Assembly: GCA_033032175.1 (NCBI GenBank)
Contig: CM065334.1
Span: 4,213,705 to 4,277,704 of the forward strand
DNA length: 64,000 bases
DNA from: Saturnia japonica
Lineage: Eukaryota; Arthropoda; Insecta; Lepidoptera; Saturniidae
Direction: 5' to 3'
The translations under genes were made by a program, and so were the position numbers. Under the pieces are notes generated by a model. That model had not been told where the DNA came from, ran no database searches, and saw only the letters and a list, made by a program, of their open reading frames with translations. Positions within the stretch are counted from its first letter, which is position 1, and each line of letters opens with the position of its first letter. Shown piece by piece: positions 45,451-57,900 of this stretch.

Positions 45451-47860
45451 AAATTCTTAAAAAAGGGTGTTCTGTTATAGGTGTCATATATACTGTCATA
45501 CGCATTTAATAAAAAGTTGTTATTTTGACATTACAAACAGACATTTCAATTTTATTAATTGTATAGATATAAGATATATTTTACCTTTCGGCCACAATCT
45601 CACTTGATGGCCCAAGATGGTAACACGCTAAGTCTGGCTCTGAAGTACAGGTGCCTAAGCCTAAAACACGGGCTAAGCCATGAATATAACTATATACTCA
45701 CTGTTAAAAAAAATGTACAATCACTTTACAAAGCAAAGTTTGTGTAAAACTACAAAACACTGTATGCTAATCTAAAATTATAATACTACCCGAGTAATTT
45801 TCTTATGACATGTGAAAAACCTACAAAAATGTGTTGTAATTTTACGAAACCGTTTGTCAGTCTCCGATGAAAACCTTCACAAATTTACAAAAAAAAGTTT
45901 TGTATTATTACGATACGCGATTTAAATTTTTGCTAAAATGTTTTGCATATTAGTTTGCAAAACATGTTTTGTAAAACAGCCGATGAATTTTTTAACAGTG
46001 CTTATATTTAATACTAGCTGATCCGCTCGACTTCGTCTGCGTCACATAAGAGTGAGAGGGTTAGAGAGAGTGGGCCGCCCGCTACATCATTCCGCTAAAA
46101 CGCACGCGCGGGACTTGATTATTATTTTACTGCGGAGTTATTTTAAAACTGTAATATCTCCTAAGATATTCATTGAAATCAAATGATGTAAAGGGCAATT
46201 TTGGCCAAAATTAAATAAGTACTTGTGACGAATAACGAATTTATTTCGATAAAATTTAATACCATGTTTATAAAAACACCTTCGCAAATAATGCATTATT
46301 TTATAACAAATTTTATTACCATAAAAAGGTTTTATTGCGTCAACCTTAAAAGATAGACATAGGCTATCGTGAACTTACACTAAAATAATTTTTCCATTCT
46401 TATTGGCCTTCGAACTCATTCGCTACTTAAGACCATAAATATATTATACCAGCTGACCCGTGCGAATTATTCGAACAATACTTCTTACTAGCTGGTACCC
46501 GCAACTTCGTCTGCGTATTATTGGATACACACCGAGTTAAATAAATTAAAAGAAAATCACTGATAGGCTATCCCCACCCTCTCGCTTTATTACTATATAT
46601 AAATACCTAACGATCTCTGAACACGACAAACCGAAAATAAAAAAAAATCTGGTTAGGGACACCCTAATTACGTAGCGGTTACTTCACGACCTATTCTCAT
46701 ATCTACCAAATGTACATTTAAAAAATCATAAAAATCGGTCCAGGCGTTTCGGAGGAGTGGAGACCACAAACACCGTGACACGAGTATTCAAAAATTTTTT
46801 TTTTTTTTCGAAAACATTATTTTTAAATTATTTCTCTATTTTGCGTCAATAGCAGGGAACGTAATTTTGGCTGAACGAATTATGTACCTTTGCCTAAACA
46901 TTGTTAAATAACCAAAAGAGAAAAATAAGTTACGTTGATCTGCTCTGTGTTCTCCGTGTGTCACTTCAATAAAACCATAAAATATTATAAAAGTAAAGTG
47001 TAATTCATTAAACAGTTAAAATTCTGAATAAAAATAAAATTAATTAACCACACGTAAAGCTTCTAATTGATGTTTGAATCATCAATTATGATAAAGAATT
47101 GAGGGAGATATTACGGAGTTGCCATGAAAAACACCTTTGTGAAATAATATAAGTATTGAGACTAGCTGTGCACGCGGCTCCGCTCGAATGGACTATTGTC
47201 GGTATTGTAGTGACCCCGCTTTTCCACCCACGGATGTCGCCAGTTAGTTATTTTAAAGATAGAGATATTTTTTTAACTTTTACGGAATACACCAATTATT
47301 TTTCTGAAATAAGTTTCAAAACAACAAGAACAAACTAAGTATCTTTTAAGTATATGCATTTAGTAAAAATCTGTTTTGACGTTACAAATAGACACTTTAA
47401 TTTTATTAACTGTATAGACGAATATAGTAGCAATGCGATAACTATGTATGCATCTAGTAACAGACAAGTAACAAAACAAAATTCTCAATGACCTTGTGTT
47501 ACCTTCTGATACAAAAACATACACTAATCGTCTTGCTAAATGATGAAACAATGTGAAGCTGTGAGAATTGTTAATTTTAAAGCATAATCACAGAATAATA
47601 TCCATACATTGATATTTAAACAAAAAAAAAAAACATTTTTCTCTCATTTTAACGTAGAAGATACCTTTTGTTTATTTATTTAGGAGAGCCAGTGGCTTGT
47701 AAATCATTACCTCGATGTTTGATATAATAAAGGTACCTAGGTAGCTTTAAGTGCACTGACCTTTGAAGGCTGCCCACAACACGCACTATATAGTAAACGG
47801 TTTAAATATAAAATACCTTTTTCGTTGTAACAATTTGACATATCACAAGACGATTTCCAA
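45451..47860. other. repeat-rich intron-like stretch
   Basis: Pieces of CTAGCTG...CTTCGTCTGCGT-type repeats (46016-46060, 46490-46800) and of the CTGTGCCCG family (47160-47260). No gene seen. Confidence 0.5.
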
Positions 47861-47869
47861 TCAACCAAC

Positions 47870-48060
47870 CAACTCTATGATTCTGAAGAGTTCCCTTGTA
47901 TATCTTCGAAGTTGATGGTCCAATGCCAATGAAATTAAATTGGGCACACCCTTGAGGTAGCCCCTATCCAACAAAAAAAGAATCATCCAAATCAGTTGAC
48001 AAACGAAGAAGTAAAGGCTGAACATCCATACAGGAACGATAAAATCACGAAAAAGTAAAA
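47870..48060 (-). repeat. CCGACTTCAAAAAAGG-family repeat
   Basis: TTGAGGTAGCCCCTATCCAA and GGCTGAACATCCATACAGGA on the plus strand; inverted copy. Confidence 0.6.
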
Positions 48061-48384
48061 TTCCCTCTTGCTGTTTCGCCGTTTTGGTGGGATTTTCAAC
48101 TGTAATTAGCTGCTTACAGCTGGACACTTTTTAACTTGTCCCTCCCATATAAGATGGTTCTCGTTACATCTACCCTCATTTACTTACGACCTGGGAATCG
48201 CAGACTTAGAACACACCATCTTTGGTCTCATAGTTACATAACATCAGAATATAATTGACACAATCTTCTAAAGCACTTTCTTTCTGTGTCACTCATCCAT
48301 TCTAGATGAAATACGTTCTCCATCTACCGCGTTGTCTTCACGGTCTTAATATCCCTACATATACGTTCAAATTGAGAACTTACT

Positions 48385-48615
48385 GCTATGATCGAGGTTT
48401 TGGGTTCGATTCCCAGGTCGAGCAAAGTGTTATTGGGGTTTTCTATGAAAATTCTCAGTAGCAGCTCAGAGTTTGGCTTTGTGCCCGATTAATTGCAATA
48501 TGCTCGCCCCCTATCACATGGGACCTTAAAAACATACTCGGCGAACTGTGGGTGTACATTAGAACATCTCTAGACCTAACCCTTCGGGAATACAATCGTG
48601 ATGGTATGTTACGTT
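48385..48615 (+). repeat. tRNA-derived SINE, copy 3 (5' end damaged)
   Basis: B box TTGGGTTCGATTCCCAGGTC, body GTGCCCGATTAATTGCAATA and end TAACCCTTCGGGAATACAAT. The A-box end is worn. Confidence 0.88.
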
Positions 48616-49270
48616 ATGTGTTAAAAAAATAAAATTAGCGTTACTCGAAACTCGAACCGTGGACCACTCGTACTGTACATACGACAGAGCGTAACAAATC
48701 CGGTCATAACACATCCGAGTCAATTCCACCGACTGCCAATTCGAAAATTAAAAAATTAAGCGCGAGTGAAACCGCGGGTTCAGCTAGTACGTGATAAATA
48801 AGTAAGCCATACTTTTAAAAATATATACAAACAACAAACATATAAAAGAGAATTGATATGGTACCTATTTTGTTAGGGGCAATGATCGGAATTGGTGTTA
48901 AAATTTGACATTCATAAGTTAGCCCTGTATAAAATATTTTTTTCTCTTCTGTATAGTTACATTGTTTTCGAATAACAAAAACCAAGCTTCCAATTAACAT
49001 ATTATTTAGGACGAGCAACTGTTGAGAGTTGTGAGACCTAAGCCGGCAAATTATACAAAAAAATCGCTAAAGCGCGTTTTTATTTCTCAACGGAAAATAT
49101 ATTAAAAAACGTTAATAGGATACGAAAACCACCGTGTATATATTAACACAAAAAACGCACTTTCACGTATAAATACACTCGAACAAGTAACAAAGGAACA
49201 ACGTAACCACGTTATCGTGTAAACATATTATTTGTAACGCAAAATATGTTATCAGTGAACGCGGCCTCAC

Positions 49271-49450
49271 CGATCGACATGTTCTGTATGACTAACGCCC
49301 GGTCGCTGCCATCGCCGGCGCATAATATTGCGGCATGTAATATCACCGCATAGTCACATTACTTGCCTTTCCGTGTTGCGTTTAGTTGTCAGTTGCTCAG
49401 GCTCTACCTTAAAACGCTTACACTACACTACCCGATTCAAAGGGACTCTA
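49271..49450 (-). promoter_or_regulatory. CpG-rich segment, candidate alternative promoter and first exon
   Basis: The minus strand ends in CAGAACATGTCGATCG|GTGAGG: an ATG followed ten bases later by a good donor, leaving phase 1. That is the phase accepted by the ORP linker exon at 29946. Upstream is GC-richer, non-repeat DNA. If real it would give an ORP form with only M-S-I before the linker, or feed into unseen PH exons. Speculative. Confidence 0.22.
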
Positions 49451-49811
49451 ATACTCGCTCCACACTCGTGCGCAAAGGCGAAAACAACGCGTGAAACATG
49501 AATTAGCAGGTTCCCTTTTTGTCGGTTTTCTATCCCGCTTCAAAGACAAGACAAGAAATCACACTCACACGTTCTTCAGTTATATTGTGTATTCAAATGA
49601 CTGTGATTTAGTCTAACGAATTAGAATTTGACATTTCTGGATTACATACAAGATAAAATAATTTTGGAAATTATTAATTTGCTTTAATTTTTAATATAAG
49701 CTTAATTATAGTACGCAAATGTATACAACAATAGGCTGATAACAACAGCAATTTCATCCGTTTTTGTCGAGCACGCTAACTACTATGAACTTTTAGCGGA
49801 AGCGAGATAGA

Positions 49812-50102
49812 AAAGGCAGGATCCTCGATCAGATGGGTGTTATGTCTGGCGGGCAGCTGCCCAAAAGTTTTTTTTTTTTTTTTTGAACTAACTACACTGT
49901 CAGCCTTAGGGGCCCTATCCAAAAACAGAGCCGCTGCGGCTTTTACAGCTTCACCGGACTTAACCCAACGGTTGTTGTCGGGTTCTTGTATATATACTCA
50001 ATTGTTCGGTTAATTTCTATATCGCGATGTAGCATGTCAGTTGTGGCGGAGATGTCGCTATGTGTACGATGCGTCAGTTGTGGCGATAGATATTGCCACA
50101 AA
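49812..50102 (-). repeat. diverged solo LTR, copy 3, with SINE-like insertion
   Basis: On the minus strand it resembles 17421-17590: GAGTATATATACAAGAACCC and GGGCAGCTGCCCGCCAGACA. The terminal CTTCTACA is not kept. A T-run and family tail occupy 49868-49961. Confidence 0.7.
49868..49961 (-). repeat. poly(A)-tailed SINE-like tail inserted in the LTR
   Basis: The minus strand reads TTAAGTCCGGTGAAGCTGTA ... CAGTGTAGTTAGTTC then an A-run. TTGGG flanks both ends, suggesting a short target duplication. The site is about 10 bp away from that used in the LTR at 19387. Confidence 0.78.
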
Positions 50103-51204
50103 CTTGCAACCACGTAAAACTGCGACTGTGGATTCAAAACCGTTCTCACCATGCTTCACACTGTATTTACGAAGAGATTGATTAATTTATTTAAGGCGAT
50201 TGATTGTGATGTTCTCTAAGTTCTCTACCGATGAGATAGTGAAATAGCACTTCGGGTAAATAAGGCTCAAAGGTTCAGTCACGCGAAAACCAGTTGTATA
50301 TAAAAAATATTGTATATAAAATGTATCGTTACGCTTCTGGGATGTTTTTGGACAATATGTTTTTTGATGTTATGTAGTGACTTAAACTTAATACTGTTAA
50401 AAATTTAGAGTGACTATAAATATTATTGAACAGCCAATATTTATTTAGTACAACTTTCATCTTAGAGTCGCATCTTGTTTTTTCTATACCATTGATGCAA
50501 CTAATGCAGTCAAAGCAAGAGCTATAAGACTCATTCCTATACCGATTGGCAGTATAGTATAATAAGCAACGCACTAAATATGAGTCAAGCACACTCCTGA
50601 AATAAGGCCCTTGAAGTCGTGTAGTGTAATAAGTTTTTTAATCAACCGCAAAGTTGATTTTGCTTAGTGTGAGAAGTTTTAGCTTTTGGTGCTTTTATTT
50701 TTTGTTCCAATAACTCGCAATCATCAAAATAACTCTTGGAGTAATACATCCTCATTTCTTAATTTGGACGGATTACATCACTATACCGACAGAGACCTCC
50801 GATGAAACCTTGTTATAACCTCTTGACAATCATCGTTGTTTTAATACCATATAATATTATAAAACTGAACATCTCTCTGTCTGTCTGTCCGTTTATGTTC
50901 TTTTCACGCAAGAACCACCTATCCGATTAACATCGTTTGTTTTTAATTCACAGCTACCTATATGTTATCTAGCCTGGTTAAAGGATGTAATTTGTTACAA
51001 TTAACATACAAATTAAGAAGTAACGATGGATGGTGGTGAGTGAATCAAGAAAAAACGCTTTAGGGGCACCTAAATGTCTTATGCTGAGTAAACCACAAGA
51101 TATGTGTCAAATTGTACATCTTAAAAAGTCTTACAACAAGATAAATTATTAAAAAGGAAACAAAAAATCCGACTGCAACAAAACCACTTTTTTTTTCTAT
51201 TTTG

Positions 51205-51390
51205 CTTTTTTCTAGGCTTCGTATTTAAATATTGTATAGTCTATGTCACTCCCACAATTAAGACGAATCTAACGACACCTCGTATGCTTAAATCCATCCA
51301 GCCGTTTAGGCTACAGAGCGTGTCAAAGGAATAGACATACATACATACGTACGTACGCTCTAAAAACATAACCCTCCCTTTTCGCAGTCG
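51205..51390 (-). repeat. GTCTTAATTGTGGGAGTGAC-family repeat
   Basis: TGTCACTCCCACAATTAAGA and TTTAGGCTACAGAGCGTGTC on the plus strand, followed by TTTTCGCAGTCGGG. Confidence 0.75.
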
Positions 51391-51824
51391 GGTAAAAACA
51401 CAACCCGCTCCTTTCACAGTAGGCGCGGTCGGGTTAAAAATGCAGCGAAAGCATATGTCTATCTTCTAATGAACACAGACAATAATCATTTTTGTCTTTA
51501 TAATAACCGACGGTCAACACGATTTGCGCAATTCTGTAGAACACGCGAGCGGCACCGCGTGCACATCTAGTCAAATATAATTCTACCGAGCTATGATACA
51601 AATAAATAATAACTAGAAACCCAAGCTAATCATACCACATAAACTCTGAATATAAAAATACACATCATACATTATTTATGGCCTTGCCCTAAAATGTATT
51701 ACAATAAAAGAATACGCAAATACAACGAGCTGATTGGTCACACCTTACATACTACGAGCGGTAGTATAATAAATTGAAAGATGGAATCTTTGGCGGGATT
51801 TTAAACCGTCATGGTGTGGTTTTT

Positions 51825-51990
51825 TTTTTTACTTTAAAAAAGGAGGAGGTTAGTTGTTAATGTTTTTTTTTATGAATTTCAGCCATATCTTGTTTGTTTA
51901 TGAACCGAATTAGATGATTCTTTTTTTCTTAGGAAAGGAGATACCATGAGTTGGTTTTATATTTTCTTAAAATTTGTCTTGCTATTCATA
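51825..51990 (+). repeat. CCGACTTCAAAAAAGG-family repeat, diverged
   Basis: TTTAAAAAAGGAGGAGGTTA, TGTTTATGAACCGAATTAGA and GGAGATACCATGAGTTGG. Confidence 0.6.
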
Positions 51991-52650
51991 AAATTTCGTT
52001 GTTTGACCCTATATTATGTAACACAGGTGACATTTTACATAATAAAGCTTGGTTATCGTACAAGTGGATTGGTAATAATAACATAGACCACGAATTCTGA
52101 GATGCCACAAAAAATTCCTGGAAAGTTCTAACAAGGGAGCCACCATCTTGTTAGGATGCATCATATGATAGGACACTATATATTCACTCGATAATGGCAG
52201 TAATGGTCTTCAATAAAGAGCACTAATTGACTAGGAAAAAGAAGTAGAAAAGAAGAATTGAAAGATTTATTGTTTACAAATCAGTTCGATCTATTAGAAT
52301 ATATTTTTCTATTACCCCAAATAGGATAGCAACGTCTCACATCGACAACGAAAGAAGAATGCCAGAAAGAAACTTACCAGAATATTATAATTTTAAGGTA
52401 ATTTAAACTTTATCGTACACTGTTAATTATATGATTAGTATAGAGGGAGGCTTTATTGCTGAAAGCAATCCCTACAAGGCAACCTTTGGATGGATATATT
52501 TTCAGAGTGATAAGTCTAGACTTTTGCTATGAGGTTATTTAAAGTCGATGGTTTATGTGAATATGACACGAACTTTAGCAACTTTAAAACCAATATTCGT
52601 CATGGAATTCAGAACATAACACTGGAAGTTTTGAGAAGTGCGATGGAAAA

Positions 52651-52965
52651 GGTTTTTTCTTTTTTTAAACTGACTATACTGTTAGCTTTAGAGGCCCTGG
52701 AGCCGCTGCGGCTTTTACAGCTTCATCGAACTTGGGGGCGAGCGCTTAGGGCACTCATCCGCGAAAGTTTTGGACGACTCGCACGAGGATGCCTGAGTGG
52801 CCGAACCTCGGCTCGGGCGGTCGTGGCGCGTGCGAATAGGTCGCGATCTGGCTAATTTCCCTATTCCTAGAAATTCGAACTAACTAACATATACTCATAT
52901 GCATGTTCCCCTCCTCCTGGGAGGAAGGAGGGAAACATGCGTATGTGTATTTAGTGATCGGAAAG
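52651..52965 (-). repeat. hairpin-headed SINE-like element, complete copy with 13-bp target duplication
   Basis: GTGCGATGGAAAA is duplicated at 52638-52650 and 52966-52978. On the minus strand it starts CTTTCCGATCACTAAATACA, has a GTTTCCCTCCTTCCTCCCAG / GGAGGAGGGGAAC hairpin at about 52890-52945, a GC-rich body, then AGCTGTAAAAGCCGCAGCGG and an A-rich tail. It is 315 bp long with no useful reading frame. Retroposition by a LINE machinery is implied by tail and duplication. I do not see a clear tRNA, 7SL or 5S head. Confidence 0.85.
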
Positions 52966-53725
52966 GTGCGATGGAAAATGCTTTAAAATGGGCTTAAATT
53001 TGCATTGAGGACGGAGACCAGCATTTTATGGACGTCATATTCAAAACCTAATAATAATTTTACTGGTCTATTTTACATGTTTTTCAATAAAATTATTATA
53101 TGTATTTGCTTTATTTAACATAAATATATAACTAAACAAAACGGTGTCATTACTTTTGCGCCACCCGTTATATAAAAAACTATCTTTGTACTTTGTATGT
53201 ATGTTGGACAAAACGGCTGGAGCGATTTTGATGAAAATTGAGACAATCTTCATATTAGCCCAGCGGATGATTCTGTAAAGTTTGGCAGCGATCGAATAAA
53301 AAATATCTGGGCCACAGCAACGCGTGACCGGGGTTGTTAGTACCTAGTGAATAAATTATCAATTCTGATTTTAAATAATTAAAATACCGCTAGATGTCGC
53401 TACGTGACCAAACAGTACATTTTATCTGATAATCTTTTGAAGCGAAACTTCATAGGCTGTGATTCGACAATTAAACGAGAATTTGAAATTTCAAGGACTT
53501 GTCATGTTTAGACACAGTTCATTACATGAGAGAGAAGAAAGATACAATGTAGAGAGAAGCAGAAAGAGAGCTATACATTGAACATCTAATACACAGTACA
53601 GGCTATCCGCGTCTCCCTTTTTAAGAAGTTTCACTTCTATCCCGTGTACGGTGCCGCACGCGCATTTTTTTAAATTTAATTCCCAATGTATACTAAAATA
53701 AGAAACATTGGAGGCGAAAACTTAC

Positions 53726-53889
53726 CGCTTCGGACAATCTTGCCCGCCGCGTACACATTCTGTGCGATGAAACGGTCGTCGCGTCTGACAATTTTGCTCG
53801 CTTCGAAATTTGTCGATGGCAAATTATCATAGTCTATGACCGAGTATTTATCCGGCGTTGAAGTTAGTCGGGGGTAGGTAGGTGATTTT
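53726..53889 (-). CDS. candidate exon (54 codons), possibly ORP upstream exon
   Basis: Acceptor aatatttgtAG and a strong donor GAAGCG|GTAAGT. The frame between them is fully open, with balanced codon use: KSPTYPRLTSTPDKYSVID, then SKIVRRDDRFIAQNVYAAGK. It enters in phase 2 and leaves in phase 1, which fits the end of the open frame at 61670-62520 on one side and the ORP linker exon at 29946 on the other. I cannot assign it a domain. It could belong to a long ORP isoform or to another minus-strand gene. Confidence 0.45.
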
Positions 53890-54737
53890 CTACAAATATT
53901 AATATTAATGTTGAAGTGTATCTCAATTTAGTAAAACAGGTTTTTGAAACAAGGTGTCTTGTTTTCAATTACAATTCACATTTTTGTCTCATTTAAGTTG
54001 TTTTCTCTATTGTAATGTGTATTGTAAAGGTGGCAATAACGGCTTGTTTTTCAATAACGAATTACGCTGTTGTGTTATTTTTCAACAATCATTATTATAA
54101 GCCGTTGTCGTTATTCTGCTGTTCTGTAATTTGCTGTTATGTATCGTCTTATAATTTGTAACAACGACACAAAAAACAACAGTGAGTTTTATGCCGTACA
54201 ATCAAGGATTATAATCGTAAATTCGGAAAATTCATTATTCGTATCGTAACTTTGTGGGCAACGTAAAGTTCTCTCTCTTTCACACCTATTGATGGTACAT
54301 AATGCGTTCTTGTTCACACGTTGCGATAACACCGGCTGGCCATTGTCATTGTCTACAATGATTACTAACAACGAACAATCGACAACAGAATAATTATATT
54401 ATCAATAAATTTATTATTCGTCGAGTAGGAATAATGCATTAAATTATTCTTCGTTGTAATAATGACCGCTTATAGTCGACGCATTATGAACTGAGGCTTC
54501 GGGTCATAAATCATATTTATTGTCTCGCTCGCACTTACAGGTCTTATGGAGAGGTGTAGTGATGTGCGTAAGAATTGTAGAGGTGCATATCGATAACGGG
54601 ATAGGTACGATCGATATGCTAAATGATGTTAAGTATTAATAGGAATAATTTTTCGCTATCTGATAATAACAGTTTTTAATTTGTAAGATAAAATGTTTGT
54701 TTCGACCTAAACATAGAGAAACTGTATAGATCATAAT

Positions 54738-54834
54738 TGTTGTAGTAGGTAGTTTGGTTTTAATATAAATGTCTTGTGGGTACATTAATAAATACTCAGT
54801 TGTCATCTGAGCTTGGTTGTTTCAATACACAACA
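54738..54834 (+). repeat. 5' LTR of the Mag-type retrotransposon (97 bp)
   Basis: TGTTGTAGTAGG ... ATACACAACA, with ATTAATAAATAC as likely polyadenylation signal. Identical over its whole length to 59214-59310. ATAAT precedes it (54733-54737). Confidence 0.97.
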
Positions 54835-54846
54835 TGGTGGCAGCGG
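54835..54846 (+). other. primer-binding site of the Mag-type element
   Basis: TGGTGGCAGCGG immediately follows the 5' LTR, where reverse transcription is primed by a host tRNA 3' end. The exact tRNA cannot be named from sequence alone; Ser-type is plausible for Mag. Confidence 0.7.
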
Positions 54847-54941
54847 TTAAAAACATGTTTATATGTGTTCATATAAAGTATTAAGCATAGTGATTATCAA
54901 TATTTAAAAGCGTGAATAATAGTAATTAGTGATATATAACC

Positions 54942-57900
54942 ATGGAACACGCGAGACCTCCATCGGAGTTATGTTTGGATGGCAGCTCCGTCAGCAGGGC
55001 TGACGCTTGGCAAAGATGGAAGAAACAGTTTCATTTATTTATGAAAGCATCAGGTGTAGCCAAAGAAGAACCAGGAGTACAGGCAGGATTACTTATAAAT
55101 TTAATTGGAGCAGACGGATTTGATGTATATGAGACTTTTACTTTTGAAGATGAAACAAAACGAGATGACGTCACGGAATTGATAAAAAAATTTGATAGTT
55201 ATTTTGGTGTGAAACCAAATATTACACTTGCAAGATATAATTTTTTTACAAGGAATCAAGAAGCGTGTGAGACGATAGACCAATATGTTATTGCGTTAAA
55301 ATTACTAAGCAAACATTGTCAATTTAAAATATTAGAAGATGAGCTAATCAGGGATCGTATCGTTTGTGGGATAAACAATACGATAGTACGAGAGCGTTTG
55401 TTACGCACTGAGGACTTGACACTCGATCAAGCTGTAAAAATATGTCAAGTGAATGAAATATCGGCGGATAGCAATAGATTGCTGGAGTCACGAGTCCTGT
55501 CTGGTAGTGCAGGGACATCAGGTGTGCATGTCGATGCTGTATCGAGGTGCGCCCGCGCGGGCCGCGGCGGTGGCGGCGGCGGCGAGCGTAGCGCAGCGGT
55601 CGAGGCTGCGCGGGAGCCAACAGCGCCCCGAGACCAGCGAGTGTGGGGACGCGGACGGTGGCTACAGCAAGGCCGTAGGTACGCGCCTACAGGCTCTTCT
55701 GTGTCGTGTCATCGGTGCGGTGGGAACTGTTTAGAGCCCAACTTGTGTCCAGCAATTGTGCTTCAGTGTTTTGTGTGTAAAAACTATGGTCATTTTGCGA
55801 GAATGTGCAAATCATCAAATCGTGTGAAGAAAATGTATGACATTGGCATCCATGAACGTGAATCGGATCATGATGAGGACTGTGATGAGTGTGAGGAGTT
55901 TTATGTGTCAACGGTTTCAGAGGTGATGAATGAGTACTTATCTGCTAATGAATGGTACGAGGTACTCAAGGGTGAGTTTTTTGAAGAAACTTTTAAATTA
56001 GATACAGGTGCGGACATTAATGTGTTATCTTATCAACGGTTTTTAGAATTAGGTTATAACCCTAAATTAATAAATACGAAAAAGAATATAAAACTTCAAT
56101 CATATAGTGGAAATACTATACCTATAAAGGGTATATGTAATCTTACGTGGTGGCATAAAAATAAAATGTATGATCTAAAATTTGCTATTGCTAATATAAA
56201 TTGTCAAAGTGTGCTGGGCCGAGAAGCTTGTAGTAACTTAAGTTTGATAAGACGCGTTCATACAGTAAGTTTAGATGACTATAGCGATGTGTTTAGTGGA
56301 TTAGGTTGCCTACCGGGCTTGCACCGCATTGTAGTTGATGAGTCTGTTGCACCGGTTGTGTGTGCTACAAGAAAGGTACCGCTAGGTCTTAAGAATAAAT
56401 TAGAGATTGAGTTAGATAGAATGAGTAAGCTAGGCGTAATTAGGAAAGTAACACATCCGACGCCATGGGTGAGCGCCGTCGTTATTGCTATGAAGAAAAA
56501 TGGCCAACTACGCATATGTTTAGACCCGCGACCACTAAATAATGCTATACAACGTGCTCATTTTCAGTTACCGACTATTGATGACTTTGCAGTGAAACTA
56601 CAAGGCGCTAAGTATTTTTCTGTTTTAGACGCAATATCTGGTTTTTGGGCTATACAAATTGATGATTACAGTGCTGACTTATGTACATTTAGTACGCCGT
56701 TTGGTCGCTACCAGTATTTAAGACTACCTTATGGTTTAAACTGCGCTTCTGAAATTTTTCATGCAAAAATAAAACAATTACTAGAAAATTTAGATGGAGT
56801 TGATTCATTCATTGATGACATTATTTGCTGGGGACGAACTAAGGAAGAACATGATAGACGATTATATGCCTTATTAAAACGTGCGCGAGAAATTAATTTA
56901 AAATTTAATAAAGAAAAATGTCGTATCTGTGTCAAAGAAGTCACTTACCTCGGTCATATTTTTAATAAAGAGGGCATGAAACCGGATGTGGACAAAATAA
57001 AAGCTATAAAAAATATGGCGACTCCAAAAAATACTAAAGATTTAGAAAGATTTATTGGCATGGTAAACTATTTGTCCAAATTTATAAAAAAATATTCGGA
57101 TTACATTTATCCACTAACCAGATTATTTAAGAAAGATAGTGCGTGGTGTTGGGACCATCATCATCAAAAAGCTTTCGATAAATTAAAAGAATTAATTTGC
57201 AACAGTCCTGTGTTAGCGTTGTATGACGTAACACAACCGGTTTTGTTATCTGTAGACGCGAGCAGCGTCGCGCTCGGTGCAGTGTTGATGCAAGCCGGTC
57301 GTCCAGTTGAGTATGCGTCGCGTACTCTCACTGATACACAAACTAGGTACGCACAAATCGAAAAAGAAATGCTTGCGATTGTTTTTGCTTGTGAAAAATT
57401 CCACCAGTATATTTATGGCAAAATGGGTGTAGTGATTGAAACTGATCACAAACCCTTAGAAAATATTTTTAAAAAACCACTAAACTCGGTCCCAGCACGC
57501 TTGCAACGAATGATGTTAAGATTACAAGGTTATGATTTAATTGTACAGTACAAGCCGGGTAAGCTAATGCATATTCCTGATACATTGTCGCGTGCGCCTC
57601 TACCTATATTGTATAATGATAACATTAGTAAGAATATTGCTTGTCAAGTTAACATGTTAATTAGTACTGTACAAATGTCACAGAAGAAATTATTACTTGT
57701 AAAACAGGAGACAGAAAAAGATAAAATTTTGATTAAATTAATGAATTATATTAATGAAAAATGGCCTGAATATAAACGTGACGTAGATGAAAATTTGAAG
57801 TATTATTGGTCTATTAGAGATGAACTATTTTGTATTAATGGAGTGATATGTAAAAACAGACAAATTTTAATTCCACACTCGTTAAGAGCGGAAATGTTAA

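Noticed and set aside
54738..54834. Short-LTR repeat as a MITE
   Set aside because: It is one of two identical LTRs with PBS, polypurine tract and gag-pol between them.
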